Origin: Rossellomorea sp. BNER
GTDB lineage: Bacteria; Bacillota; Bacilli; Bacillales; Bacillaceae_B
DNA length: 44,771 nucleotides
NCBI GenBank assembly: GCA_024213275.1
Contig: JANAVG010000026.1
Span: 1-44,771 of the forward strand
Reading direction: 5' to 3'
Shown here: piece after piece, positions 16,041-24,531 of the stretch
How positions within the stretch are numbered: the stretch's first letter is position 1
Layout: each line of letters starts with the position of its first letter
The notes under the pieces: model-generated
The model's input: the letters and a program-made list of their open reading frames with translations, nothing else
Told to the model about the DNA's origin: nothing
Databases searched by the model: none
Position numbers and translations under genes: made by a program

Positions 16041-17780
16041 TTGGAACAACGCTATCGCTGGAAAAACAAACAGTTACGCGAACACGTAGAAGTATTAAAC
16101 GGCAAAATTTCACCTACTATGGTGTTAAAAAACGCAAACTATTTACATTCCATCTTAAAAAAATGGGTGTCAGGACATATTTGGATTTATAATGATCGCA
16201 TTGTCTATGCAGGTGAGAAGCTTCCAAAGTCTTTTGATTCATGTGAAACCGTCGACTGTAGTGACTACTATTTGGTTCCAGGTTATATAGAACCCCATGT
16301 ACACCCGTTTCAACTTTATAATCCCCATTCGTTTGCAGAATATGCATCTCAAACAGGAACAACAACATTTATCAATGATAACCTTATGTTGTTTTTAGAA
16401 TTGAGAAAAAAGAAAGCGTTTTCTTTATTGGAAAGCTTAAGAAAATTACCTGTTACGATGTATTGGTGGACCCGATTTGATTCGCAGACGGAGATGAGGG
16501 ATGAGGAAGTCACTTTTTCTCATGGGGAAGTAAAGTCATGGCTTGAGCACGATGCTGTCGTACAAGGCGGAGAGCTTACAGCATGGCCAAAATTGCTTCA
16601 AGGTGATGATATGCTTCTTCATTGGATTCAGGAGGCAAAGCGTTTGAACAAGGTCATTGAAGGCCATCTTCCTGGTGCATCTGAAAAAACACTAGCAAAA
16701 CTGAACCTGCTCGGAATTGATGGAGACCATGAAGCGATGACAGGTGAGGATGTCTATAAAAGGCTATCACAGGGGTTAACTACGACACTAAGACATTCAT
16801 CGATTCGACCTGACTTGCCGCAATTGATTAGGGGAATTAAAGAGCAAGGAATCGATCAATTTGATCTAATGATGTATACGACTGATGGATCGACACCAGA
16901 GTTTTATGAAGAAGGCGTATTGGACCGGCTGATATCAATAGCTATCGAAGAAGGGATTCCATTGATTGATGCTTATCTAATGGCAAGTTACAACGTAGCG
17001 CGTTACTATAGCATGACGGATTTGCACGGTGTGATTGCGACTGGCCGTATTGCCAACATTAACTTTTTGAAAGCAAAGGATCAACCTACACCTGTTTCTG
17101 TCATTTCAAAAGGAAAATGGATAAAGAAAGAAGAATCCACGACGGCGTTTCCTCCTCAACTTGATTGGAGTAAATTTGGAATGCCTTCATTAGACTTGAA
17201 ATGGAACCTCACAATGGATGATCTTCAATTTTCCATGCCATTTGGGATTGAAATGGTCAATGATGTGATCACAAAGCCTTACTCTGTGAATATTGATGCT
17301 TCAGGAGACGTGTTACAGGATGGGTATGATGAGAACTTTTTAATGCTGGCCGATAAACATGGAGAGTGGAGAATCAGTACAATTTTGAAGGGATTTTCAA
17401 CTGATGTGCAAGGTTTTGCGTCATCTTTTTCAAATACCGGCGATATAATTGTAATAGGGAAGAGTAAACAAGAAATGCTGCACGCATTTAACCGAATGAA
17501 AGAAATTGGAGGAGGAATTGTCCTTACTGAGAACGAACGAGTCCTTCACGAAATCGAACTTCCGGTAGCAGGTCTGATGTCCAATAAAGATATGAAGGCA
17601 GTCATCCAGGAGGAAAAGCATTTGAAAAAATTGCTTTTCGACAGAGGTTATCAATTTAATGATCCTATTTATACGTTATTATTTTTACAGTCTACACATC
17701 TACCGTATATACGGATTACACAGCAAGGAATGTATGATGTTATGAAGAAAACGGTACTCTTTCCGTCGATAATGCGTTAA
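16041..17780 (+). CDS. yerA: YerA, putative adenine deaminase
   Basis: This is a metal-dependent amidohydrolase of the adenine deaminase family, 579 residues (580 in B. subtilis YerA). GYIEPHVHPFQLYNP holds the HxH metal site and EGHLPG a further metal-binding His. DGDHEAMTGED and TTDGST follow, with a C-terminal adenine-deaminase domain from about residue 400. Adenine to hypoxanthine is the family reaction; whether YerA does this is not established as far as I know. AGAGGAG lies 8 nt before TTG 16041. An in-frame GTG at 16032 overlaps that site and is unlikely. Its place after the purine operon fits purine salvage. Confidence 0.9.
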   Translation: MEQRYRWKNKQLREHVEVLNGKISPTMVLKNANYLHSILKKWVSGHIWIYNDRIVYAGEKLPKSFDSCETVDCSDYYLVPGYIEPHVHPFQLYNPHSFAEYASQTGTTTFINDNLMLFLELRKKKAFSLLESLRKLPVTMYWWTRFDSQTEMRDEEVTFSHGEVKSWLEHDAVVQGGELTAWPKLLQGDDMLLHWIQEAKRLNKVIEGHLPGASEKTLAKLNLLGIDGDHEAMTGEDVYKRLSQGLTTTLRHSSIRPDLPQLIRGIKEQGIDQFDLMMYTTDGSTPEFYEEGVLDRLISIAIEEGIPLIDAYLMASYNVARYYSMTDLHGVIATGRIANINFLKAKDQPTPVSVISKGKWIKKEESTTAFPPQLDWSKFGMPSLDLKWNLTMDDLQFSMPFGIEMVNDVITKPYSVNIDASGDVLQDGYDENFLMLADKHGEWRISTILKGFSTDVQGFASSFSNTGDIIVIGKSKQEMLHAFNRMKEIGGGIVLTENERVLHEIELPVAGLMSNKDMKAVIQEEKHLKKLLFDRGYQFNDPIYTLLFLQSTHLPYIRITQQGMYDVMKKTVLFPSIMR

Positions 17781-17828
17781 AATGGTAAAGTGAAGAAGGG
17801 GATTCTTAAATAGGGGTGTATTGATTAC

Positions 17829-18866
17829 ATGTTAAAAAAAGCTGTGATGCTTTCACTAGTTGCTTTTACCTTAATTGGCTGCGGAAAAGAAGAAAAAGCG
17901 GAACCCTCGAAAGAAGTAACAGCACCGGTTACTGAAGAGAAAAATGAAAGTGAAGTGGAAAGTTCCTATCACTTTCCTTTAACTGGAATGGATGCAGAAG
18001 AAGCGGAAACATCACGTGCAGTAGCTGTTGTTGTGAATAACCATCCTAAGGCACGACCCCAGTCCGGGCTTCATAAAGCTGATATTGTTTATGAATTATT
18101 AGCTGAAGGGGATGTTACAAGGTTTTTAGCTATTTTTCAAAGTGAAATGCCAAAAATGGTAGGACCCGTACGTAGTGCCCGCGATTATTTTGTTAACCTT
18201 GCCGAAGGATATAACGGTTTATTTATTGCCCATGGTTATAGTCCTGAAGCCAAAGAAATGCTAACCTCTGGCACCGTTGATCATCTTAATGGAATGCAAT
18301 ATGATGGAACATTATTTAAACGGGTTGACTTCCGAAAAGCTCCACATAATTCCTATATACGCTCGGAAGCTATTTTAAAAGGTGCTGAAAAGAACGGTTA
18401 TGAGATGGACACACCACCAGCATCATTGACCTTTAGTGAAAATGGAGGATCAATGAAAGGTGAAGAAGTAGACTCTATAATGGTATCCTATGATAATAAC
18501 CCATCATTTAATGTAATTTATGAGTATAATAATGACAAGAAAAAATACGAACGGTTTTCAGCCGATAAAAAAACCGTCGATTATGACTCTAAGACACCTG
18601 TAGAGTTAGATAATGTTTTGATCATAGAAACACCTCACAAGGTGATTGATAACTCTGGAAGAAGAGAAATTGATTTAATGTCAGGCGGAAATGCCTATTT
18701 GTTACAAAAGGGTAAGCTTTTTGAAGTCGAATGGAAAAATGATGACGGTAAGCTGCTCCCATATCTAGACGGTGAACCCGTACCGCTTGTACCCGGAAAA
18801 ACATGGATCAATATTATTCCGAGCAACCCTGGTTTAGAGGGTTCAATATCGAAAGAAATTCAATAA
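17829..18866 (+). CDS. yerB: YerB, DUF3048 lipoprotein
   Basis: This is a 345-residue secreted lipoprotein. The signal peptide ends in LIGC with Cys18 as the lipid-modified residue, followed by a charged linker of about 35 residues. The DUF3048 region begins at about residue 50 with AVVVNNHPKARPQSGLHKAD and continues with MVGPVRSARDYF and APHNSY. The role is unknown; it should be held on the outer face of the membrane. It sits between yerA and yerC as in B. subtilis. Confidence 0.92.
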   Translation: MLKKAVMLSLVAFTLIGCGKEEKAEPSKEVTAPVTEEKNESEVESSYHFPLTGMDAEEAETSRAVAVVVNNHPKARPQSGLHKADIVYELLAEGDVTRFLAIFQSEMPKMVGPVRSARDYFVNLAEGYNGLFIAHGYSPEAKEMLTSGTVDHLNGMQYDGTLFKRVDFRKAPHNSYIRSEAILKGAEKNGYEMDTPPASLTFSENGGSMKGEEVDSIMVSYDNNPSFNVIYEYNNDKKKYERFSADKKTVDYDSKTPVELDNVLIIETPHKVIDNSGRREIDLMSGGNAYLLQKGKLFEVEWKNDDGKLLPYLDGEPVPLVPGKTWINIIPSNPGLEGSISKEIQ

Positions 18867-18895
18867 TAGATCTGAATTATAAAGGAGTAGACATT

Positions 18896-19204
18896 ATGCA
18901 AATTAATAAACTGAGAGGAAAAGAACTGGACCAGCTATTTAATGCGGTCTTGTCTTTAAAAGACTTAGAGGAATGTTATCGATTCTTTGATGATTTATGT
19001 ACCATCAATGAAATTCAATCATTAGCTCAACGTTTAGAAGTTGCTCGTATGCTTCAAGAAGGAAAAACCTATCATAAAATTGAAACAGAAACTGGTGCAA
19101 GCACAGCAACAATTTCTCGAGTAAAACGTTGCCTGAACTACGGAAATGATACCTACCAACTAGTACTAGATCGAGTGGATCAAGAAAAGGCAGAAAACAA
19201 ATAA
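18896..19204 (+). CDS. yerC: YerC, TrpR-like regulator
   Basis: This is a 102-residue protein very like B. subtilis YerC (about 104 residues). It belongs to the Trp-repressor-like superfamily (YerC/YecD type). The N-terminal helices are followed by a helix-turn-helix, ETGASTATISRVKRCLNYG (about residues 64-82). It is a likely DNA-binding regulator, and its targets are not known to me. The start is ATG 18896 with AAAGGAG upstream. A longer in-frame reading that begins inside yerB lacks a ribosome binding site. A strong terminator follows at once. Confidence 0.92.
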   Translation: MQINKLRGKELDQLFNAVLSLKDLEECYRFFDDLCTINEIQSLAQRLEVARMLQEGKTYHKIETETGASTATISRVKRCLNYGNDTYQLVLDRVDQEKAENK

Positions 19205-19219
19205 ATCATTTTTAAAACC

Positions 19220-19244
19220 AACCGCGTCCCCAACGCGGTTTTTC
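19220..19244 (+). terminator. yerC terminator
   Basis: AACCGCGT and ACGCGGTT form a perfect 8-bp stem with a CCCCA loop and a short T-run. It lies 15 nt after yerC and just before the REP-like cluster, whose CACCGCGTT word is similar. Confidence 0.8.
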
Positions 19245-19250
19245 TTATGC

Positions 19251-19420
19251 CACCGCGTTAAAGCAAAGCGGGACGGTTCTCGAGTGCGTTGTCGCGGTGA
19301 AGGGAGTGGGGACGGTTCTCGAGTGCGTTGATACGGTGAAGAGATCGAGAACCGTCCCCGGGCATTGCAACGCGGTAAAGCATTCGAGAACCGTCCCCGG
19401 GTGCGGTGATGCTTTAGTGG
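19251..19420. repeat. REP-like cluster 1: four copies, two forward and two inverted
   Basis: The core GGGACGGTTCTCGA occurs forward at 19270-19283 and 19309-19322, and inverted near 19345-19358 and 19384-19397. The first copy is preceded by CACCGCGTTAAAGC, and the gaps hold GCGGTGA or CGCGGTAAAG words. Forward and inverted copies can pair into a large cruciform or RNA hairpin between yerC and pcrB. The motif occurs again at 30293, 32500, 32539, 33978, 34022 and 34061. No REP-associated transposase (RAYT) gene is in the window. Confidence 0.8.
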
Positions 19421-19505
19421 GATATAGAATGGTTATCTGGGTTTCGTGAACGTTTGGTTGAATGATATAATATTGAATTGGAATAGGAGAATGGAGGAAC
19501 GAGTG

Positions 19506-20204
19506 ATGTATGATATTCGAGAGTGGCGCCATGCGTTTAAGTTAGATCCGGATAAGGAAATTTCGGACGAGGCTCTAGAGGAGATTTGTGAATCAGGAAC
19601 GGATGCTATTATTGTAGGAGGAACGGACGGTGTCACCCTTGAAAAAGTACTTGATCTCATGGCAAGAGTGAGACGATATACGGTTCCATGTGCACTAGAA
19701 GTTTCTAATATGGAAGCTATTACGCCAGGGTTTGATTTTTACTTTATCCCAACCGTTTTAAACAGTCGTGATCCCAAATGGATTACAGGACTTCATCATG
19801 AAGCCGTCAAGGAATTTGGAGAAATCATGAACTGGGAAGAAATTCTTGTTGAAGGATACTGTATTCTCAACGAAGATTGTAAGGTAGCCAAATTAACGGA
19901 TGCCGATACAAATTTATCTAAAAATGATATTGTTGGCTACGCAATGATGGCTGAAAAGATGTTCAACCTCCCTATCTTCTATTTAGAATATAGTGGTATA
20001 TACGGGGACAAAGACATTGTCAAATCAGTGAAACAAACATTAAATTCAACAACACTTTTTTATGGCGGCGGGATTAAAACGGCTGAACAAGCAGCAGAAA
20101 TGGCCGCACATGCTGATGTCATTGTAGTAGGAAATGTCATCTACGAAGATTTAAAGACAGCATTAAAAACGGTTTCCGCAGCAAAAAAAATGAATCGTAA
20201 ATAA
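19506..20204 (+). CDS. pcrB: Heptaprenylglyceryl phosphate synthase, PcrB
   Basis: PcrB is the bacterial relative of archaeal geranylgeranylglyceryl phosphate synthase. It joins sn-glycerol-1-phosphate to heptaprenyl diphosphate through an ether bond on a TIM-barrel. It has 232 residues (228 in B. subtilis). IIVGGTDGVT, VPCALEVSNMEAITPG, YLEYSGIYGD and the phosphate-binding YGGGIKTAEQA and VVGNVIYED are visible. ATG 19506 has GGAGG 8 nt upstream and the N-terminus MYDIREW matches the family. The REP-like cluster lies immediately upstream. Confidence 0.95.
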   Translation: MYDIREWRHAFKLDPDKEISDEALEEICESGTDAIIVGGTDGVTLEKVLDLMARVRRYTVPCALEVSNMEAITPGFDFYFIPTVLNSRDPKWITGLHHEAVKEFGEIMNWEEILVEGYCILNEDCKVAKLTDADTNLSKNDIVGYAMMAEKMFNLPIFYLEYSGIYGDKDIVKSVKQTLNSTTLFYGGGIKTAEQAAEMAAHADVIVVGNVIYEDLKTALKTVSAAKKMNRK

Positions 20205-20228
20205 TTCCCTTTTATAATTAAATTCGAT

Positions 20229-20234
20229 ATAATA
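20229..20234 (+). promoter_or_regulatory. -10 element of the pcrA promoter
   Basis: A perfect TATAAT lies 31 nt before the pcrA start codon. A -35 is not clear (TTCCCT at 20205-20210, 18-nt spacing). The LexA-like box begins 2 nt downstream. Confidence 0.5.
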
Positions 20235-20235
20235 A

Positions 20236-20249
20236 GAACAAACGTTCGT
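20236..20249. promoter_or_regulatory. LexA (DinR) box at the pcrA promoter
   Basis: AGAACAAACGTTCG fits the Bacillus SOS consensus CGAACNNNNGTTCG with one mismatch. It abuts a TATAAT -10, where a bound repressor would block transcription. I recall pcrA being SOS-controlled in B. subtilis. Confidence 0.65.
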
Positions 20250-20264
20250 TACGGTGGTGGAGAA

Positions 20265-22484
20265 ATGCAATATTTAACAGATCGATTATTGAACGGTATG
20301 AACCCAGAACAGAAAGAAGCAGTAAAAGCAACCGAAGGACCTCTCCTTATTATGGCTGGTGCAGGTTCAGGGAAGACAAGAGTGTTAACCCATCGGATTG
20401 CCTACCTAATGGTTGAAAAAGGTGTAAACCCATATAACATTCTAGCCATTACCTTTACAAATAAGGCTGCTCGGGAAATGAAGGACAGAATTGGTAAAAT
20501 CATGGGCGGAGTGGCAGAAGAAATATGGATTTCTACTTTCCACTCAATGTGTGTAAGAATATTAAGAAGAGATATCGATCGAATTGGTTTCAATCGAAAC
20601 TTTACAATACTAGATTCAACTGATCAGCAGTCAGTAGTTAAAGGCATTTTAAAGGAAAAAAATATTGATCCTAAGAAATTTGATCCCAGGTCCATTCTTG
20701 GTTCGATTAGTTCTGCAAAGAATGAACTGATGACTCCCGAAGAATTCAGCAAACAAGCAGGAAGCTATTATGATCAGGTCGTTTCAGACGTTTATGAGCT
20801 TTATCAGAAAAGACTCCGCAAAAATCAGGCTTTAGACTTTGATGATCTCATTATGACTACGATTCATCTTTTCCAAAGGGTACCTGAAGTATTGGAATTC
20901 TATCAACGAAAGTTTCAATACATACATGTGGACGAGTACCAAGATACAAACCGTGCCCAATACATGCTCGTTAAAATGATGGCATCACGTTTCCAAAATC
21001 TCTGCGTTGTAGGGGACTCTGATCAGTCTATTTATCGATGGAGAGGTGCGGATATTGCTAATATCCTTTCTTTTGAAAAAGACTACCCAAGAGCAACGGT
21101 CATTTTATTAGAACAGAATTACCGTTCAACAAAGACGATTTTAAACGCGGCTAATGGAGTTATTGAAAGAAACATGAACCGTAAGCCAAAAAATTTGTGG
21201 ACCGAAAATTCCGATGGAGAAAAAATTACTTATTATCGGGCAGATAATCAACAGTCCGAGGCACAATTTGTTACAGGGAAAATTAAAGAGATGGTTGATA
21301 ACGGTAAGAGAAAATACTCTGAATTTGCGATTCTTTATCGTACGAATGCCCAGTCACGTGTCATGGAGGAAATACTTCTCAAATCAAATATTGAGTATTC
21401 CATCGTAGGCGGAATCAAGTTCTATGATCGTAAAGAGATTAAAGATATTCTTGCTTATTTACGATTAATCGCCAACCCTGATGATGATATCAGCTTGCAA
21501 AGGGTTATCAATGTTCCGAAAAGGGGTGTTGGTGCTGGTTCTCTTGATAAAATCGCCCGGTATGCAATCGACCATGATATATCCATGTACCAAGCTTTAG
21601 GGGAAGCAGATTTTATTGGACTTAGCCCGAAAATAACCAAAGCGGTTATAGAATTTAAAGAGCTTGTTAAGGGATATACCAACATGCAAGAATATCTTTC
21701 AGTAACAGAATTAGTGGAAGAAGTGTTGGAGAAATCAGGGTATAGAGAAATGCTCAAGGCGGAGAAATCTCTTGAGTCCCAAAGTCGACTAGAGAATATA
21801 GATGAATTTTTATCTGTTACACAAAGCTTTGAAGAGAGTAACGATGACAAAAGCCTAGTTGCATTTTTAACAGACTTAGCACTAGTGGCAGATATTGATA
21901 AGCTTGATGATGATGATCAGCCAAAAGACTCTGTCATTCTAATGACCCTGCATGCTGCAAAAGGGCTTGAATTTCCTGTTGTTTTCCTAATGGGTATGGA
22001 AGAAGGCGTCTTCCCTCATAGCCGGTCTTTAATGGATGAAGAAGAAATGGAGGAAGAGCGTCGCTTGGCTTACGTTGGAATTACACGGGCAGAAGAGGAG
22101 CTTTTCATTACAAATGCACAAATGAGAACATTATATGGTCAAACGAAAATGAATCCCGTTTCTCGATTCATAGCCGAAATTCCAAATGAACTTTTAGATG
22201 AATTTTCAATAGAGAAGAAGAGTTCCTTTTCATCATCTTCATCCGCATCCTTCCAGCGACCACAGCAAACCCGCAAACCTGTTTCTCGACCTGTGGCAAC
22301 TTCAACAGGAGCGAGCGAGTTAGGATGGCAAGTGGGGGATAAAGCTCAACATAAAAAATGGGGAACTGGAACGGTTGTCAGTGTGAAAGGATCAGGAGAT
22401 GGCATGGAACTGGATATTGCTTTCCCTAGCCCAATTGGGGTTAAGCGCCTTTTAGCAAAATTTGCGCCTGTTGAAAAAGTATAA
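20265..22484 (+). CDS. pcrA: ATP-dependent DNA helicase PcrA
   Basis: This is a superfamily 1 3'-5' helicase of the UvrD/PcrA type, used in nucleotide excision repair, rolling-circle replication and removal of RNA polymerase or RecA from DNA. It has 739 residues, as in B. subtilis. Walker A AGAGSGKT has Lys37, Walker B reads VDEYQDTN, and motifs III (GDSDQSIYRWRGA), IV (QNYRST), V (TLHAAKGLEF) and VI (RRLAYVGITRA) are intact. A Ser-rich linker leads to a C-terminal Tudor-like module that binds RNA polymerase in known PcrA. The gene end overlaps no coding sequence; ligA follows at 25 nt. Confidence 0.98.
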   Translation: MQYLTDRLLNGMNPEQKEAVKATEGPLLIMAGAGSGKTRVLTHRIAYLMVEKGVNPYNILAITFTNKAAREMKDRIGKIMGGVAEEIWISTFHSMCVRILRRDIDRIGFNRNFTILDSTDQQSVVKGILKEKNIDPKKFDPRSILGSISSAKNELMTPEEFSKQAGSYYDQVVSDVYELYQKRLRKNQALDFDDLIMTTIHLFQRVPEVLEFYQRKFQYIHVDEYQDTNRAQYMLVKMMASRFQNLCVVGDSDQSIYRWRGADIANILSFEKDYPRATVILLEQNYRSTKTILNAANGVIERNMNRKPKNLWTENSDGEKITYYRADNQQSEAQFVTGKIKEMVDNGKRKYSEFAILYRTNAQSRVMEEILLKSNIEYSIVGGIKFYDRKEIKDILAYLRLIANPDDDISLQRVINVPKRGVGAGSLDKIARYAIDHDISMYQALGEADFIGLSPKITKAVIEFKELVKGYTNMQEYLSVTELVEEVLEKSGYREMLKAEKSLESQSRLENIDEFLSVTQSFEESNDDKSLVAFLTDLALVADIDKLDDDDQPKDSVILMTLHAAKGLEFPVVFLMGMEEGVFPHSRSLMDEEEMEEERRLAYVGITRAEEELFITNAQMRTLYGQTKMNPVSRFIAEIPNELLDEFSIEKKSSFSSSSSASFQRPQQTRKPVSRPVATSTGASELGWQVGDKAQHKKWGTGTVVSVKGSGDGMELDIAFPSPIGVKRLLAKFAPVEKV

Positions 22485-22509
22485 AGTTAGTGTAGAAAGG
22501 GCTGAGTTT

Positions 22510-24516
22510 ATGGACCTTCATGCAGCTGAAATGCGTGTGAAAGAACTTCATCAACTTTTAAATCAATATAATTATGAATATCATGTGTTAGACAATCCAT
22601 CTGTACCTGACGCTGAGTACGATAGTTTACTAAAAGAACTTCAGAAATTAGAGGAATCATTTCCTCAATTAAAAACATCCGACTCCCCATCACAACGTGT
22701 CGGTGGAGATATTCTTGAAGCATTTCAAAAAGTGCAACATAGGGCTCCAATGCTTAGCTTAGGAAATGCCTTTAATGAGGAGGACCTCCGTGATTTTGAT
22801 CGTAAGGTTAGACAAGCAGTTGGGGAAGAATTTTCTTATGTCTGCGAGCTGAAAATCGACGGACTAGCGGTTTCTTTAAGATATGAAGATGGAATACTTG
22901 TGCAAGGTGCAACACGGGGAGACGGAACGACCGGAGAAGATATAACCGCAAACTTAAAAACCATTCGTTCTATCCCTTTAAGAATTTCTGAACCCCTTTC
23001 CATTGAAGTGCGCGGGGAAGCTTTTATGCCAAAACGTTCATTTGAATCTTTAAATAAAGCTAAGCAGGAACGGGAAGAAGAACCTTTTGCGAATCCGCGA
23101 AATGCAGCTGCAGGCTCATTAAGACAGCTTGACCCTAAGATTGCAGCATCGCGTAATTTAGATATTTATTTATATGCGATTGCCGATGTAGGTCAGACCG
23201 GAGTCATTTCTCACAGTGAAGGATTAGACCTTCTTGAATCATTAGGGTTTAAGGCAAATAAAGAACGAAAAAAATGCCAAAACATTGATGAAGTCATTAA
23301 ATTTGTAGACGGCTGGGTAGAGAAGCGAACAGAGCTTCCATATGAAATCGATGGTATAGTCATTAAAGTCGATTCACTTCAGCAGCAAGAAGAGCTAGGA
23401 ACAACAGCTAAATCCCCAAGATGGGCGATTGCTTACAAATTCCCGGCAGAAGAAGTCGTTACTTTACTAAAATCAATCGAACTAAATGTTGGACGTACTG
23501 GGGTGATCACACCTACAGCTGTGCTTGAACCAGTCAAGGTTGCCGGGACAACCGTTCAGCGGGCTTCCCTTCATAATGAAGATTTGATTAGAGAAAAAGA
23601 TATAAAGCTTGGTGACTATGTCGTCATTAAAAAAGCCGGGGATATCATTCCAGAAGTCGTAAATGTTCTTGAAGAAAGAAGAACAGGCGAAGAGCAGGAT
23701 TTTCACATGCCTACTGAATGTCCTGAGTGCGACAGTGAACTCGTTCGTCTTGATGGAGAAGTAGCTTTAAGGTGTATTAATCCAAAATGCCCTGCACAAA
23801 TCCGTGAAGGTTTGATACACTTTGTTTCTAGAAACGCCATGAATATTGATGGATTAGGCGAAAAAGTGATTAGTCAGCTCTTCCATGAACAATTAATTAA
23901 AGACGTAGCAGATCTTTACCGATTAGAAAAAGACCAACTTTTGCAACTGGAGCGGATGGGGGAAAAATCGGTAGACAATCTATTAAATGCTATTGATGCT
24001 TCGAAAGAAAATTCATTGGAAAAACTTTTATTTGGTTTAGGTATTCGCCACGTAGGTTCAAAAGCTGCTAAAACTTTGGCCCAGCAATTTGGAACCATTG
24101 ACCGGTTGATGGAAGCATCTCTTGAAGATTTAGTCGCCATAAATGAAATTGGTGAGAAAATGGCTGATTCTATTGTGACCTATTTTGAAAATGAAGAGGC
24201 AATCAGTTTAATGGGAGAGCTAAAATCTTCCGGTGTTAATTTGGAATACAAGGGACCAAAGCCGGTATCTGTTGAAGACACTGACTCTTATTTTGCAGGT
24301 AAAACAGTTGTACTTACAGGAAAATTGGAACAGTTGAGTCGTAATGAAGCAAAAGAAAAAATCGAGGCCTTTGGCGGGAAAGTGACAGGCAGTGTTAGTA
24401 AAAATACAGATCTTTTAGTCGCTGGGGAAGATGCAGGCTCGAAATTAGCAAAAGCACAAGACCTTGGAATTGAAGTATGGGATGAAGAGAAGCTATTGGA
24501 AGAACTTAACCGATAA
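22510..24516 (+). CDS. ligA: NAD-dependent DNA ligase LigA
   Basis: LigA seals nicks in replication and repair using NAD. It has 668 residues, identical to B. subtilis. In order: Ia and adenylation domain with Lys115 in ELKIDG; OB fold (VGRTGVITPTAVLEPV); Zn finger with four Cys (CPECDSELVRL ... CINPKCP); helix-hairpin-helix domain (INEIGEKMADSI); and C-terminal BRCT (about residues 595-668). ATG 22510 is preceded by AAAGGG. An in-frame upstream start would lie inside pcrA and add a tail not found in the family. Confidence 0.97.
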   Translation: MDLHAAEMRVKELHQLLNQYNYEYHVLDNPSVPDAEYDSLLKELQKLEESFPQLKTSDSPSQRVGGDILEAFQKVQHRAPMLSLGNAFNEEDLRDFDRKVRQAVGEEFSYVCELKIDGLAVSLRYEDGILVQGATRGDGTTGEDITANLKTIRSIPLRISEPLSIEVRGEAFMPKRSFESLNKAKQEREEEPFANPRNAAAGSLRQLDPKIAASRNLDIYLYAIADVGQTGVISHSEGLDLLESLGFKANKERKKCQNIDEVIKFVDGWVEKRTELPYEIDGIVIKVDSLQQQEELGTTAKSPRWAIAYKFPAEEVVTLLKSIELNVGRTGVITPTAVLEPVKVAGTTVQRASLHNEDLIREKDIKLGDYVVIKKAGDIIPEVVNVLEERRTGEEQDFHMPTECPECDSELVRLDGEVALRCINPKCPAQIREGLIHFVSRNAMNIDGLGEKVISQLFHEQLIKDVADLYRLEKDQLLQLERMGEKSVDNLLNAIDASKENSLEKLLFGLGIRHVGSKAAKTLAQQFGTIDRLMEASLEDLVAINEIGEKMADSIVTYFENEEAISLMGELKSSGVNLEYKGPKPVSVEDTDSYFAGKTVVLTGKLEQLSRNEAKEKIEAFGGKVTGSVSKNTDLLVAGEDAGSKLAKAQDLGIEVWDEEKLLEELNR

Positions 24517-24531
24517 GAGGTGTAACATAAA

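Noticed and set aside
19245..19532. A 95-codon minus-strand frame before pcrB
   Set aside because: It is made of the REP-like copies, giving repeated SRTVP peptides, and has no ribosome binding site. It also overlaps the start of pcrB.
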